From UBA11346 sp038318565 (GTDB taxonomy: Bacteria > Planctomycetota > UBA11346), in NCBI GenBank assembly GCA_038318565.1, contig JBBQCI010000008.1, positions 8,208 to 72,207 on the forward strand: DNA of 64,000 bases. The letters run 5' to 3'. Positions 25,495-34,069 of this stretch are shown here, piece by piece. Numbering within the stretch: position 1 is the stretch's first letter; the number at the start of each line of letters is the position of its first letter. The notes beneath the pieces are model-generated. The model was not told where the DNA came from, made no database searches, and saw only the letters and a list, made by a program, of their open reading frames with translations. The translations under genes were made by a program, and so were the position numbers.

Positions 25495-27228
25495 ATGCGG
25501 ATCGTGACTCAGGTCTGGCTATGCATTGCCGCCGTCGCGGTCGGCTATCTCGCCACCGTGGCTCTCGATGTCGGATTGGGTCTGCGCAACCAGGTGCTGC
25601 TCCAACAAGCGGTAGAGGTATCCCATCCGGCTGCACTCCGCTGCCAGCGGGCGGTATCGTTCTTCCAGCTTGGATCGCGCGCATTTGAGCTGGCGGTGGT
25701 TTTCGGAGAGGCGAGCGAGCTGGAAGCTGGCCAGCGGCACTGCGGCCAGGCTGCCGAACACCTGTTGTCCGCCGCCGCATTGCCCGGCGTGCCCAAGATC
25801 GGACAAAGCTCGCTCAAAGAATTGGCCAACCAACTGCAGGTCCATGCTGATCGCGCGGCCAAAGTCTACACGCCCTTGAGTACCGGACGGGACAGCAACC
25901 AGCTGCGTACTGAGGCATCGGCTTTGGCACGGGAACGGGACCAATTGAGCAGGCGATTGGCCGAAGCGGCTGAAGGCTTCAGCTCGACCCTGCGCAGCGA
26001 TATTGGCAAAGCACTGAGTTCCGCCGCCAATCAGCGCCAAACAGTGCTCCTGGCCTGCGTGGTCATCATCGCCACCACCTTGACCGCGGCCACCCTGTCG
26101 ATGAGGCGATGGACCCGCCGACTGTCCTCCCTGCTGGGCGCCAGCGATAAGCTTGCCCAGGGCGACTACCGAGCGGATCTGCCTGAACCCACGGAGGACG
26201 AGGTGGGACGTCTGGTGCGATCCTTCGTCACCATGCGCGAGGCCGTGCAAAGCCGCGATCAGGCCCTCCGCCTGTCTAGCGAAGGCCTTGAGCTCACCGT
26301 GTCCAAGCGCACGCACGAGTTGGCTGAGAAGAACAACCATCTATCTGCCGAGATCACCGAACGCACCCGGGCCGAGAAGGCCCTGGCCGAGGCCAATCGC
26401 CGCAGCCTCGACGCCTCGCGTGAGGCTGGCCGCGCCGAAATCGCCACCAGCGTCCTGCACAACGTCGGCAATGTGCTCAATAGCGTGAACGTCTCGGTCG
26501 CCCTGCTGGATGAGGCCTTGGCCAAGTCCCGGGCTGGCAACCTGACGCGCGCCGCCGCCTTGCTGCACGAGCATGCCGACAATCTCGCCCAGTTCCTCAC
26601 CAGCGATGCGCGCGGACGCGTCCTGCCGAGTTATCTTGCAGAACTTGGTCGCCACCTGTCGTCAGAGACAGAGCAGCAACGCATTGAGATACGTCAACTC
26701 ATTACGTTTGTCGCCCATATCAAGGATGTCATTGCCATGCAGCAGGGCTACGCCCGGGCCACCGGGGTGCGCACTTCATCATCGCCAAATGAGCTGTGCG
26801 AAGATGCGCTCCGCGTGCATGCACCCTCCCTGGAACGGATCGGATCGGGCATCGAACGACGCTATGCTCTGAATCCGACCCTGATGCTGGACCGTAGTCG
26901 CGTACTGCAGGTGCTGATCAATCTGATCGGCAACGCCCGGGACGCGGTTGAGGCACACCAGGGAGTCCGCCTAGTGACCGTGGCCTGTTTGGTCGAAAAC
27001 GATCGACTACGCGTAACAGTGACCGACACCGGCGTCGGCATTGCTCCGGAGGTGATGCCTCGTTTGTTCACCCACGGTTTCACCACGAGGCCTGAAGGCC
27101 ATGGTTTCGGCCTGCACGCCAGTGCGATCGCGGCGCGCGAACTCGGCGGTTCGCTGACCGTGCACAGCGATGGGCCAGGGCTCGGTGCCACATTTCTTCT
27201 CGACATCCCCGCCGAACGGAGTCCTTGA
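25495..27228 (+). CDS. membrane sensor histidine kinase with HAMP domain
   Basis: The 577-residue kinase has a first transmembrane helix at residues 3-25 and a periplasmic helical region of about 155 residues. A second helix follows at about 184-206 (VLLACVVIIATTLTAATLSM), then a HAMP domain and a coiled coil (about 265-310). The phosphoacceptor is His322 in EIATSVLHNVGNVLNSVNVS, the divergent HisKA type seen in a distinct kinase subfamily. The ATPase domain has the N box INLIGNARDAVEAH, G1 TDTGVGIAPEV and G2 EGHGFGLHASA. Its stop overlaps the ATG of the hybrid kinase by one base, so the two act together. The signal is unknown. Confidence 0.92.
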   Translation: MRIVTQVWLCIAAVAVGYLATVALDVGLGLRNQVLLQQAVEVSHPAALRCQRAVSFFQLGSRAFELAVVFGEASELEAGQRHCGQAAEHLLSAAALPGVPKIGQSSLKELANQLQVHADRAAKVYTPLSTGRDSNQLRTEASALARERDQLSRRLAEAAEGFSSTLRSDIGKALSSAANQRQTVLLACVVIIATTLTAATLSMRRWTRRLSSLLGASDKLAQGDYRADLPEPTEDEVGRLVRSFVTMREAVQSRDQALRLSSEGLELTVSKRTHELAEKNNHLSAEITERTRAEKALAEANRRSLDASREAGRAEIATSVLHNVGNVLNSVNVSVALLDEALAKSRAGNLTRAAALLHEHADNLAQFLTSDARGRVLPSYLAELGRHLSSETEQQRIEIRQLITFVAHIKDVIAMQQGYARATGVRTSSSPNELCEDALRVHAPSLERIGSGIERRYALNPTLMLDRSRVLQVLINLIGNARDAVEAHQGVRLVTVACLVENDRLRVTVTDTGVGIAPEVMPRLFTHGFTTRPEGHGFGLHASAIAARELGGSLTVHSDGPGLGATFLLDIPAERSP

Positions 27229-30062
27229 TGGACCGCTGCCATCGAATCCTGGTAATCGACGACAACCCCGAGATCCATCAGGATTTCTACAAGGTGCTAA
27301 CCGCCCGTCCGCGCACGGCGGACGCCTTGGTTGCGGCTGAATCCGTGTTGTTCGGAGCCACCCCGTCTGTAGTCCCCGGCCCCGGATTCACAGTGGATTC
27401 CGCCAATCAGGGAGAATCGGGTCTGGCCAAAGTGCGTCAGGCTATGGCCGAAGACCAGCCATATTCCATCGCCTTCGTCGACATGCGCATGCCGCCCGGT
27501 TGGGACGGCCTGGAGACGATTATCCGTCTGATGCCAGAGGATCCCCGTCTCCAACTCGTGATCTGCACGGCCTACAGCGATCATTCCTGGCAAGAGCTGA
27601 CCGACCGTGTTGGCGCAACCGACCGTCTGCTCATCCTTAAGAAGCCGTTCGACCCCATCGAGATTCTGCAGCTGGCACATGCCCTCACTGCCAAGTGGGA
27701 GCAGGCCCGCAGGGCCGAGGGCGAGCGCGAACGGCTTGAGACTGCAGTGCGGGCACGCACAGCCGAGCTGGTGCTGGCCAACAACGTACTCAATCGTTCA
27801 ATCCTGGAACTACATACCGCCAACAACCAGCTCGGTCGCAGCGAGACCCGATTCCGCGCTGTGGTCGAGTCAGCCGCGGCCGCCATCGTCATCATCGACG
27901 AACGTGGCGTCATCTGGATGTGGAACCCTGGCGCTGAACGACTCTTCGGCTGGACGGCCGGTGAAGCGATGGGGCGGCGCATCGGTGAGATGATGCCTGG
28001 ACTCGCACAGCTGCCTGACAACGCCGGTGGCGCTCTCGATCTGCCCGGAGTCGCCAAGCATGGCCGTCATCTGGAGCTGACCGTCAGCCGGTCACGGTTC
28101 AGCAACGACGATGGCGTATTCACCTCCTGCATCATCCAGGACATCGGGCCGCGCAAGCAGGCCGAAGCCGCCCTCATCGAGGCACGCAATACCGCCGAGA
28201 TTTCAACCAACGCCAAGAGCGACTTCCTCGCCATGGTCAGCCACGAACTACGCACGCCGATGAACGGCATCATCGGCATGAACGACCTGCTGCTGGATTC
28301 GGTCCTCGACGCCGAACAGCGCGAGTTTGCTGAAACCGCGCGGACCTGCGCCTCGTCCCTGCTCGGCCTCCTCAACGGGATCCTGGACTTCTCGCGCCTC
28401 GAAGCCGGCCGGCTGGACATCCAGAACATTGAGTTCGACCTGCGCGGCGCAACTGGTGAAGTAATGGATCTGCTGCTTCCTCAGGCCCGCGCCAAAGGCC
28501 TCGATCTTGTGCTGGAGGTAGATGCCACTGTGCCGTGGCAGGTCCTGGGCGACCCAGGCCGATTCAAGCAGATTCTCGTCAATCTCCTTGGTAATGCTGT
28601 CAAATTCACCATCAATGGAGGCGTCACGGTGTCGCTCACCCTACGGGGGGACGCTCCGGACGTCCTGATCGTGGCCGTTGCCGACAGCGGAATCGGGATC
28701 GCCAGAGATACCCAAACTCGCCTATTTGAGCCATTCAACCAGGTCGAGTCCCCAGCCACCCGTCAATACGGCGGGACTGGGCTAGGGTTGGCGATCAGTC
28801 ACCGACTAGCTGGATTGATGGGGGGCCGCATCGGCCTGGAGAGCGAACTTGGCAAAGGCAGCACCTTCTGGTGTGAACTGCCAATGCCAGCCCGACCCGA
28901 TCCCGGCGATCGTGCTGGGCGGACCTCGTTGGCAGGCATGCGCATCGTCTATATCGACGACAACGTGGGTGGACGCACAGCGATGACCAACCAGCTGATG
29001 CACTGCGGCGCGTCATGCGAGGCTGTCGACGGCTCGGCAACCGCCCTTGAACGGATCGCGATCGCAATTGCCGCCGATGCGCCCTATCATGTGGTGCTGG
29101 CGGAGTGGCGCGAGAACGGCGTCGATGTCCTGACCCTGGCCACCAAGCTGCGCGACGAGGATGGACCACCGATCGTCCTGTTGTCGCGCAATGCCCGACC
29201 CGGCCAGGGTGCCGTGGCTCGAGCTGCCGGCGCTGCGGGCTTACTCACCTATCCGCTTGCCCAGAATCAGCTTCGTGAGGCATTGGCAACGGTCCAGGAC
29301 GGTGGCCACATCGGCACAGGCATGCTGACGAAGCATAGCATCGCGGAACAACGCCGTCGCTGCCATCCCTGGATCCTCTTGGCCACGTCGGATATCCAGC
29401 TCCGGCGGCAAGCCCTTGTCCGGATGGCTCAACTCGGCTGCCGCACCGATGTCTGTGCGCCTGACAGGCTGATCGAGGCCTGCAGCCGCCATCCTTATGA
29501 CATGGTCGTCGCAGACCCCGACGCGCCGGGTTCGCCCAGCCTGTCCCAACTGCGGACTGCGCTGGGTACAGGCCATACGCCCGTCGTGCTGGCCTTGGCA
29601 ACAGCTGATGCCGAAATACCAGCTGGTGCCGATGGCGTGCTCGGCAAGCCACTTGCGCCCATCGCATTCGAAACCGAGTTGTTGGGTCGGATCCCTGCAC
29701 GTGGTCAACGTCAAGGTGGTGGGAGGGATGATGGACTGGAACACATCGCCGCAGCCCTCGACCTGGAATTGGCGTCAGCATCGCCCTCGCGCCTGGAAGA
29801 ATTCGACCGAACCCTGCTTGCAGCGACCAGCGCCGTGATGCTGGCAGTTGCGCGAGGCGATCCGGCGGCGATCTGCGCAGCTGCTAGCCTCCTGGACAAT
29901 CGTTGCCGCACCGCTGGCGTCTTGTCGATGGCGGCTCTAGCTGGCGAGTTCGAACGGCTCGGTGCGGCAAACGATGTCGCAGGTTGTGCCATGGCCGCCG
30001 GCGAACTGCACAGCCGGCAGCGCCACGTTTTGGCTGCCTTGCAACGCCTACGCGCCCACTGA
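27228..30062 (+). CDS. hybrid histidine kinase: REC-PAS-HisKA-HATPase with degenerate receiver and HPt-like tail
   Basis: The 944-residue soluble protein starts with a receiver domain (LVIDDNPEIH; acceptor Asp85 in FVDMRMPPG; conserved Lys in LKKPF). A coiled coil and a PAS domain (about 205-325) follow. HisKA has His339 (MVSHELRTPMNGIIGM), and the HATPase has NLLGNAVKFT, DSGIGIA and GGTGLGLAIS. The C-terminal third holds two receiver-like segments. The first has Glu where the acceptor Asp is expected (VVLAEWRENG). The second lacks the N-terminal acidic pair. The end resembles an HPt domain but has no His in the usual AHxLKG position (LLDNRCRTAG). It probably receives phosphate from the upstream kinase at Asp85. 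Confidence 0.9.
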   Translation: MDRCHRILVIDDNPEIHQDFYKVLTARPRTADALVAAESVLFGATPSVVPGPGFTVDSANQGESGLAKVRQAMAEDQPYSIAFVDMRMPPGWDGLETIIRLMPEDPRLQLVICTAYSDHSWQELTDRVGATDRLLILKKPFDPIEILQLAHALTAKWEQARRAEGERERLETAVRARTAELVLANNVLNRSILELHTANNQLGRSETRFRAVVESAAAAIVIIDERGVIWMWNPGAERLFGWTAGEAMGRRIGEMMPGLAQLPDNAGGALDLPGVAKHGRHLELTVSRSRFSNDDGVFTSCIIQDIGPRKQAEAALIEARNTAEISTNAKSDFLAMVSHELRTPMNGIIGMNDLLLDSVLDAEQREFAETARTCASSLLGLLNGILDFSRLEAGRLDIQNIEFDLRGATGEVMDLLLPQARAKGLDLVLEVDATVPWQVLGDPGRFKQILVNLLGNAVKFTINGGVTVSLTLRGDAPDVLIVAVADSGIGIARDTQTRLFEPFNQVESPATRQYGGTGLGLAISHRLAGLMGGRIGLESELGKGSTFWCELPMPARPDPGDRAGRTSLAGMRIVYIDDNVGGRTAMTNQLMHCGASCEAVDGSATALERIAIAIAADAPYHVVLAEWRENGVDVLTLATKLRDEDGPPIVLLSRNARPGQGAVARAAGAAGLLTYPLAQNQLREALATVQDGGHIGTGMLTKHSIAEQRRRCHPWILLATSDIQLRRQALVRMAQLGCRTDVCAPDRLIEACSRHPYDMVVADPDAPGSPSLSQLRTALGTGHTPVVLALATADAEIPAGADGVLGKPLAPIAFETELLGRIPARGQRQGGGRDDGLEHIAAALDLELASASPSRLEEFDRTLLAATSAVMLAVARGDPAAICAAASLLDNRCRTAGVLSMAALAGEFERLGAANDVAGCAMAAGELHSRQRHVLAALQRLRAH

Positions 30063-30419
30063 CCGACCAACCGTCAAAAGAGGCGGATGATATAGGCAGG
30101 GCGAAGAGCCCTGGGCGGAGTTCGGGGGCCGCTGCCGGCCGCTGCCCCTGGTGTCGAAGATATGCACGGCCAGTGAGCGCCGAAGCATGCCGCGACTGAG
30201 CTGTGCCTGCTGTGTGGTCCTGGGCGGCATGCGACCAGCGAACACGACGGCCGTGGTACACGCGATCGGCGAACGTCAGTGAGCCGCGCCGAGCGGGTCC
30301 AGGGCGAAGGGCCCTGGGCAGGGGTTCGGGGGCTGCGGCCACCGGGCATGGCCGCCGAGCGGGTCCAGGGCGAAGGGCCCTGGGCAGGGGTTCGGGGGCT
30401 GCTGCCCCCGATCAAAAAG
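30063..30419. other. intergenic region with REP-like repeats
   Basis: This gap lies between the convergent hybrid-kinase and bL12-like genes. Apart from the repeats listed separately, I see no gene. Short open frames here carry only low-complexity translations of the GC-rich repeats. The distal end forms GGGGGC-TGCT-GCCCCC (30394-30409), which may terminate transcription. Confidence 0.7.
30288..30402. repeat. two perfect 49-bp direct repeats (REP-like), third degenerate copy at 30097-30137
   Basis: The 49-base unit at 30288-30336 recurs without change at 30354-30402. Each unit contains a hairpin (CCAGGGC-GAAG-GGCCCTGG type). The unit ends in a G-rich tract which, after the second copy, pairs with a following C-tract. 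A diverged copy starts at 30097 (CAGGGCGAAGAGCCCTGGGC). The layout resembles bacterial REP/BIME elements in convergent intergenic regions. Confidence 0.8.
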
Positions 30420-31421
30420 CTACTCTGGTCCCTTGACCCGGGCGAGGATGCCGATCTTGCCGAACTGAGCCTTGGCCGCGTCTGCTTCCTCTTTTGAAAC
30501 GCCTTTCAACACAGGAATGATCATCTTCTTCGACAGGATTTCCGCCTCTTCGGCAGGCATCTTGCCCAGCTCGGCGATGAGGATCGTAGCCTTCTTACGT
30601 CGTTCTTCGTCAGCGATCTTCGCCAGGAACACCGAGAAACCACCAGTTCCCGTCTCAATCTTGCGGCTCCCGCCGCTACCCGTGCTGGGCACCTCTGGCT
30701 GCTCGTCGGGCAACAGCCGATTGAGGATGTTGGTGATGTCATCCTTACCTGGCATGAATCCGCCGTCCTCGTCGGGGAACAATTCGTTCAGACGGGACAT
30801 CGGATCTTCGATACCACCACCAGGAGTTAACTGAGCAACCGGGGTCGCCTCCGGAGCGGGCGTGCGGATGGCTGGAGGTGGGGGCAGTGGCGTACGCGTC
30901 GTGGTAGGCCGTGGGGCTTCGGGGAGCGGGGTCCGCGTGGTCAGCGGACGATGTTCGACAGCAAGCGCCGGAGTCGCAAACGGGGTCACCTCAGGTAGGT
31001 GGGTACCTTTGAACTCAGGCTTGGCGGGCACTACCCGTCCCTCGATGGTCGCCACCAAGAGATCAATCAGGCGGCTTTGGCCGCCGGGAACCGGCAGCAT
31101 CAATTGCAAATCGACGCCCCAATCTGATAATTCGCGCTTGAACACCTGGGGCCGCCGGGGCCAGTCGATTTTTGGCAGATCGCCAGGCGGATGCGGGCTC
31201 AGTTCAATCTGCGCACCGATCACGTTCAAGCCGTGCACCAGCAGATGCATCGCCGCCGCTTCTTCACGACCCAGACCGGTCAACAGGACGATCGGACAGG
31301 ACGAGACGATCTGCTGGCAGGTGTGCTCCTTGAGGGAGAACAGCTTGCTGACGAATCCTGCTGCGGTCTCGCGGTGGGACTCCGGACAGGCACGCAGAAT
31401 GAGTGTGTAGTCGGATGACAT
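30420..31421 (-). CDS. protein with two ribosomal bL12 C-terminal-like domains joined by a Pro-rich linker
   Basis: This 333-residue soluble protein has a bL12-CTD-like domain at each end. Residues 4-75 follow the bL12 order: YTLILRA, VSKLFSLKEHTCQQIVSSCP, LLTGLGREEAAAM, GAQIEL. Residues 260-331 match more closely: FSVFLAKI, AELGKMPAEEAEILSKKM, LKGVSKEEADAAKAQFGKIG. The 180-residue linker is rich in Pro, Thr and Arg. In ribosomes the bL12 CTD recruits GTPase factors; here there is no N-terminal dimerisation domain, so it is not bL12 itself. The related ClpS fold is an alternative. The ATG at 31421 was preferred over one at 31439. Its role is unknown. Confidence 0.75.
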   Translation of the reverse strand: MSSDYTLILRACPESHRETAAGFVSKLFSLKEHTCQQIVSSCPIVLLTGLGREEAAAMHLLVHGLNVIGAQIELSPHPPGDLPKIDWPRRPQVFKRELSDWGVDLQLMLPVPGGQSRLIDLLVATIEGRVVPAKPEFKGTHLPEVTPFATPALAVEHRPLTTRTPLPEAPRPTTTRTPLPPPPAIRTPAPEATPVAQLTPGGGIEDPMSRLNELFPDEDGGFMPGKDDITNILNRLLPDEQPEVPSTGSGGSRKIETGTGGFSVFLAKIADEERRKKATILIAELGKMPAEEAEILSKKMIIPVLKGVSKEEADAAKAQFGKIGILARVKGPE

Positions 31422-31458
31422 CGTCGAAGTGCCCAGCATTCCCCACCCCGACGGCCTG

Positions 31459-32205
31459 TCAACGCGGGCTATGTGTGACCTGCGTAGACTGACGTAACCA
31501 CATCACCAGCCGCTGTTTGTCGTCCGACGGGCCGGCCAGGCCAGGCCACCAGGCGTCAATCAGCAAACCTGCCTGATATGCCACGAGTGTAAGCTCATCT
31601 ACCGTATACAGGCGGACGCTTTCGCTCCAGGACTGCACAGGTGCATCTGGTGGAGTGGCCTCCACCGTCTTTTCCACCCGGTGACCAACCAGCCGGCGCT
31701 GTTCGCGGACGAGCCAGCCGCCAGCCGTCCGGCGTTCGCTCTGCGGCACCAAAGTACGGCGCAATGCCGCTGGATCCGGCAGATCCAACACCACCCAACC
31801 GCCTGGAGCGACCAGTCCAGCAAGCGCGCGCAGGCAATCGACATTGCCTTGGTCATCGAAATAGCCGAAAGCGGTGAACAGGCAGAGAACGGAGCCGCAT
31901 TCACCGGCCAGTGGCGGGGCCCGCAGGTCGGCCCGAACCAGCCGTCCCACGCAGGCTGGACGGTTGTGGGCAACGGTCAGCAAGTCGGCCGATAGGTCAA
32001 AACCGACCGCTGGCAAGCCGCCGGCTCGCAACGCTGCCAGATGACGACCCCCTCCGCATCCCGCGTCGACCACGATTCCAGGAGCCTGACGGAGGCGGGG
32101 CAGCAACCCGGCGACCTCGGCTGCCGCCTGGCTGTCGTCACGGTGGCGATACACCTCCAGATAGGCCGAGCGGAACGCCTCATCCCACCAACCGGCACCA
32201 GTCAT
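31459..32205 (-). CDS. SAM-dependent class I methyltransferase
   Basis: The 248-residue protein has motif I VVDAGCGGGRHL, followed by PAVGFDLSADLL and VRADLRAPPLAGE with VLCLFTAFGYFDD, the usual Rossmann-fold methyltransferase order. Trp-rich N- and C-termini suggest substrate-binding lids. The target is unknown. Its ATG at 32205 overlaps the HAD-phosphatase stop by one base (TGATG); the longer start at 32397 would add sequence that is only a shadow of the phosphatase gene. It is probably co-transcribed with that gene. Confidence 0.85.
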   Translation of the reverse strand: MTGAGWWDEAFRSAYLEVYRHRDDSQAAAEVAGLLPRLRQAPGIVVDAGCGGGRHLAALRAGGLPAVGFDLSADLLTVAHNRPACVGRLVRADLRAPPLAGECGSVLCLFTAFGYFDDQGNVDCLRALAGLVAPGGWVVLDLPDPAALRRTLVPQSERRTAGGWLVREQRRLVGHRVEKTVEATPPDAPVQSWSESVRLYTVDELTLVAYQAGLLIDAWWPGLAGPSDDKQRLVMWLRQSTQVTHSPR

Positions 32206-32849
32206 CACGGTTCCAACGGGAGGAGATCGTCCAACCGGGACACAACCCGTTGGGCGCCAGCGCGAATCAGGTCGGCACTGGCAATATGGCCTGCCAGGGC
32301 GGCGACCCGGCATCCGGCCGTGCGGCCAGCGGCGACACCACTCGGACTGTCCTCGACCACCAGGCAGTGCGATGCCGGCAGAGCCAGCCGGACGCACGCC
32401 AGCAGGTAGGGTTCAGGGTGAGGCTTGTGGCGCTGTGTGTCTTCACGGCAGATCCGCATCGGCAGACGCCGAGCAAGCCCCGCCGCGGTCAGGGCAGCTA
32501 TAGCGAGCGAGCGCTCGGAGGACGTGACGACCATGCAGGTGATGCCATGGCGCCAAGCATGGTCGAGCAGGTCGTCGACTCCGGGCTGTTTGCGCACCCC
32601 CTGCTCGCCATAGATGCCTAACAGTAGACGGGTTTTCTCGGCAACCCAGGCAACCGCGTCCCCGATGACACTATGCTGCTGCATCAGTTCCTGATAGAAG
32701 GGGATGTCTCCTTTGCCAATGTTCCCGATCAGATCGGCCTCGCTGGGCTTTATTCCAACACTGGCAAGGAAACGACGGTGGGCTTCGAAATGCAGCGGCT
32801 CGGTGTCGAGCAGCGTGCCGTCGAGGTCAAGTAGGAGGGCTGCCGGCAT
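32205..32849 (-). CDS. HAD-superfamily phosphatase (beta-phosphoglucomutase/GPH-like)
   Basis: The 214-residue hydrolase has all four HAD motifs: I DLDGTLLDTEP with nucleophile and acid Asp, II MVVTSS, III the Lys in HKPHPEPYL, and IV VVEDSPSG. The alpha-helical C1 cap lies between motifs I and II. It acts on small phosphorylated metabolites; a sugar phosphate is likely from the family, but the substrate is unknown. Its start codon overlaps that of divergent aroK within a single CATG (32847-32850). The N-terminus cannot be shortened without losing motif I, so this overlap seems real. Confidence 0.88.
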   Translation of the reverse strand: MPAALLLDLDGTLLDTEPLHFEAHRRFLASVGIKPSEADLIGNIGKGDIPFYQELMQQHSVIGDAVAWVAEKTRLLLGIYGEQGVRKQPGVDDLLDHAWRHGITCMVVTSSERSLAIAALTAAGLARRLPMRICREDTQRHKPHPEPYLLACVRLALPASHCLVVEDSPSGVAAGRTAGCRVAALAGHIASADLIRAGAQRVVSRLDDLLPLEP

Positions 32850-33435
32850 GGCACGAGTGGAAGAGCGCTCGGCGCACGATCAACTGTACGCCGTGCTACC
32901 CCGCCTCACCCTCGTTGGCTACCGCGCCTGCGGAAAGTCTACCGCCGGACGCCTGGTCGCCTCCCGTATCGGCTGGCCCTTTGTCGATGCCGACCACGTC
33001 ATCGAAGCGATGATGGGCATGCCGATCAGCGCGTTTTTCGCAGCGCATGGCGAACCTGCCTTTCGCGACGTCGAAGAAAAGGCCCTGGCCAGTATCCTGG
33101 CGGTCGATCACGGCATTGTCCTGGCGACCGGCGGCGGGGCGGTGTTGCGCGCAGGCAACCGTACGCTGCTTGGCGCTCGCGGCGGGCTGGTCGTCTATCT
33201 CCAGGCCTCTGCCGAGATCCTGCAGGCTCGCTTGCGCCACCATGCCGGCGAGCGGCCCAGCCTGACCGGCGTCCCTGTAGCCGACGAAGTGCCAGCCCTC
33301 TTGGCGATCCGCGATCCGCTCTACCGCGCAACCGCCCAGCACGTGGTCGACGCGACCCGTGGCACCGCCCTGGTCACCTCCGAGCTGCACCGGCTGATCT
33401 GCGCCAACCGCACCACGGACACCCCACATGTATGA
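32848..33435 (+). CDS. aroK: shikimate kinase
   Basis: AroK phosphorylates the 3-hydroxyl of shikimate in aromatic amino-acid synthesis. The 195-residue protein has Walker A (GYRACGKST), the shikimate-binding FVDADHVIE (Asp pair), FRDVEEKAL and TGGGAVLR, and the lid region around ERPSL with RDPLYRATA. An AGGAGG sits nine bases before the ATG at 32848, which supports that start strongly. The start codon overlaps that of the divergent HAD gene. Its 3' end overlaps ruvA by eight bases. Confidence 0.94.
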   Translation: MARVEERSAHDQLYAVLPRLTLVGYRACGKSTAGRLVASRIGWPFVDADHVIEAMMGMPISAFFAAHGEPAFRDVEEKALASILAVDHGIVLATGGGAVLRAGNRTLLGARGGLVVYLQASAEILQARLRHHAGERPSLTGVPVADEVPALLAIRDPLYRATAQHVVDATRGTALVTSELHRLICANRTTDTPHV

Positions 33436-34015
33436 CTTCCTGCGCGGCTCGGTAGCTGCCCTCGACACTGCCGGACGCCTCTCCCTCGACGTTAACGGGG
33501 TCGGTTACCTGCTGCGCGTCAGTGAGCAGACCCGCCGGCGCATCGCTCTCGACGGAAGCGCGGTTACACTGCATGTACGGCTGGTGGTGCGCGAGGACGA
33601 CTTGCTGCTGTTCGGTTTCGCCGATGCGGCCGAGCGCGCCGCCTTCGATCTGCTAACTGGCGTGCAGCAGGTCGGACCCAACGTGGCCCTGGCCATCCTC
33701 TCGGCGCTCGGCACGGATGAACTGCGCCGCATTCTACTGACCCGCGACAGCAAGTCGCTGCGCGAGGTGAAAGGCGTCGGCCCGAAGTTGGCCGAGCGTT
33801 TGGTGGTCGAACTGGCCGATCGCGTCGAGCGCATCCCGGCCAGCCTGCCGGTCGCTGGGGCAACCGCTCCCCTGCGTGCCGTTGAAGAAGCGCAACGCGC
33901 TCTAGTCGTGCTGGGGTTTGGCGGCAAGGAGGCCACCGACGCCCTAGCCGCGGTCAGCGCCGCGGGAAAACCGGCCGAAGAACTGGTGCGGCTGGCCTTG
34001 GCACGGCTGCGCTGA
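33428..34015 (+). CDS. ruvA: Holliday junction branch-migration protein RuvA
   Basis: RuvA binds four-way DNA junctions and loads the RuvB motor. The 195-residue protein has the N-terminal OB-fold (MYDFLRGSVAALD, GVGYLLRVSEQT), the acidic-pin region, two helix-hairpin-helix motifs (LLTGVQQVGPNVALAILSAL and LREVKGVGPKLAERLVVEL) and a C-terminal RuvB-binding domain (AQRALVVLGFGGKEATDAL). It overlaps aroK by eight bases. No ruvB or ruvC is in the window. Confidence 0.95.
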   Translation: MYDFLRGSVAALDTAGRLSLDVNGVGYLLRVSEQTRRRIALDGSAVTLHVRLVVREDDLLLFGFADAAERAAFDLLTGVQQVGPNVALAILSALGTDELRRILLTRDSKSLREVKGVGPKLAERLVVELADRVERIPASLPVAGATAPLRAVEEAQRALVVLGFGGKEATDALAAVSAAGKPAEELVRLALARLR

Positions 34016-34069
34016 GTATCGTCATAAATGCGTTTTTAAATGATAATAGCGTTGTGGTAGTATGTCATC

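Noticed and set aside
30203..30497. Short open frames over the REP-like region
   Set aside because: Their sequence comes from the repeated GC-rich hairpin units and has no ribosome binding site.
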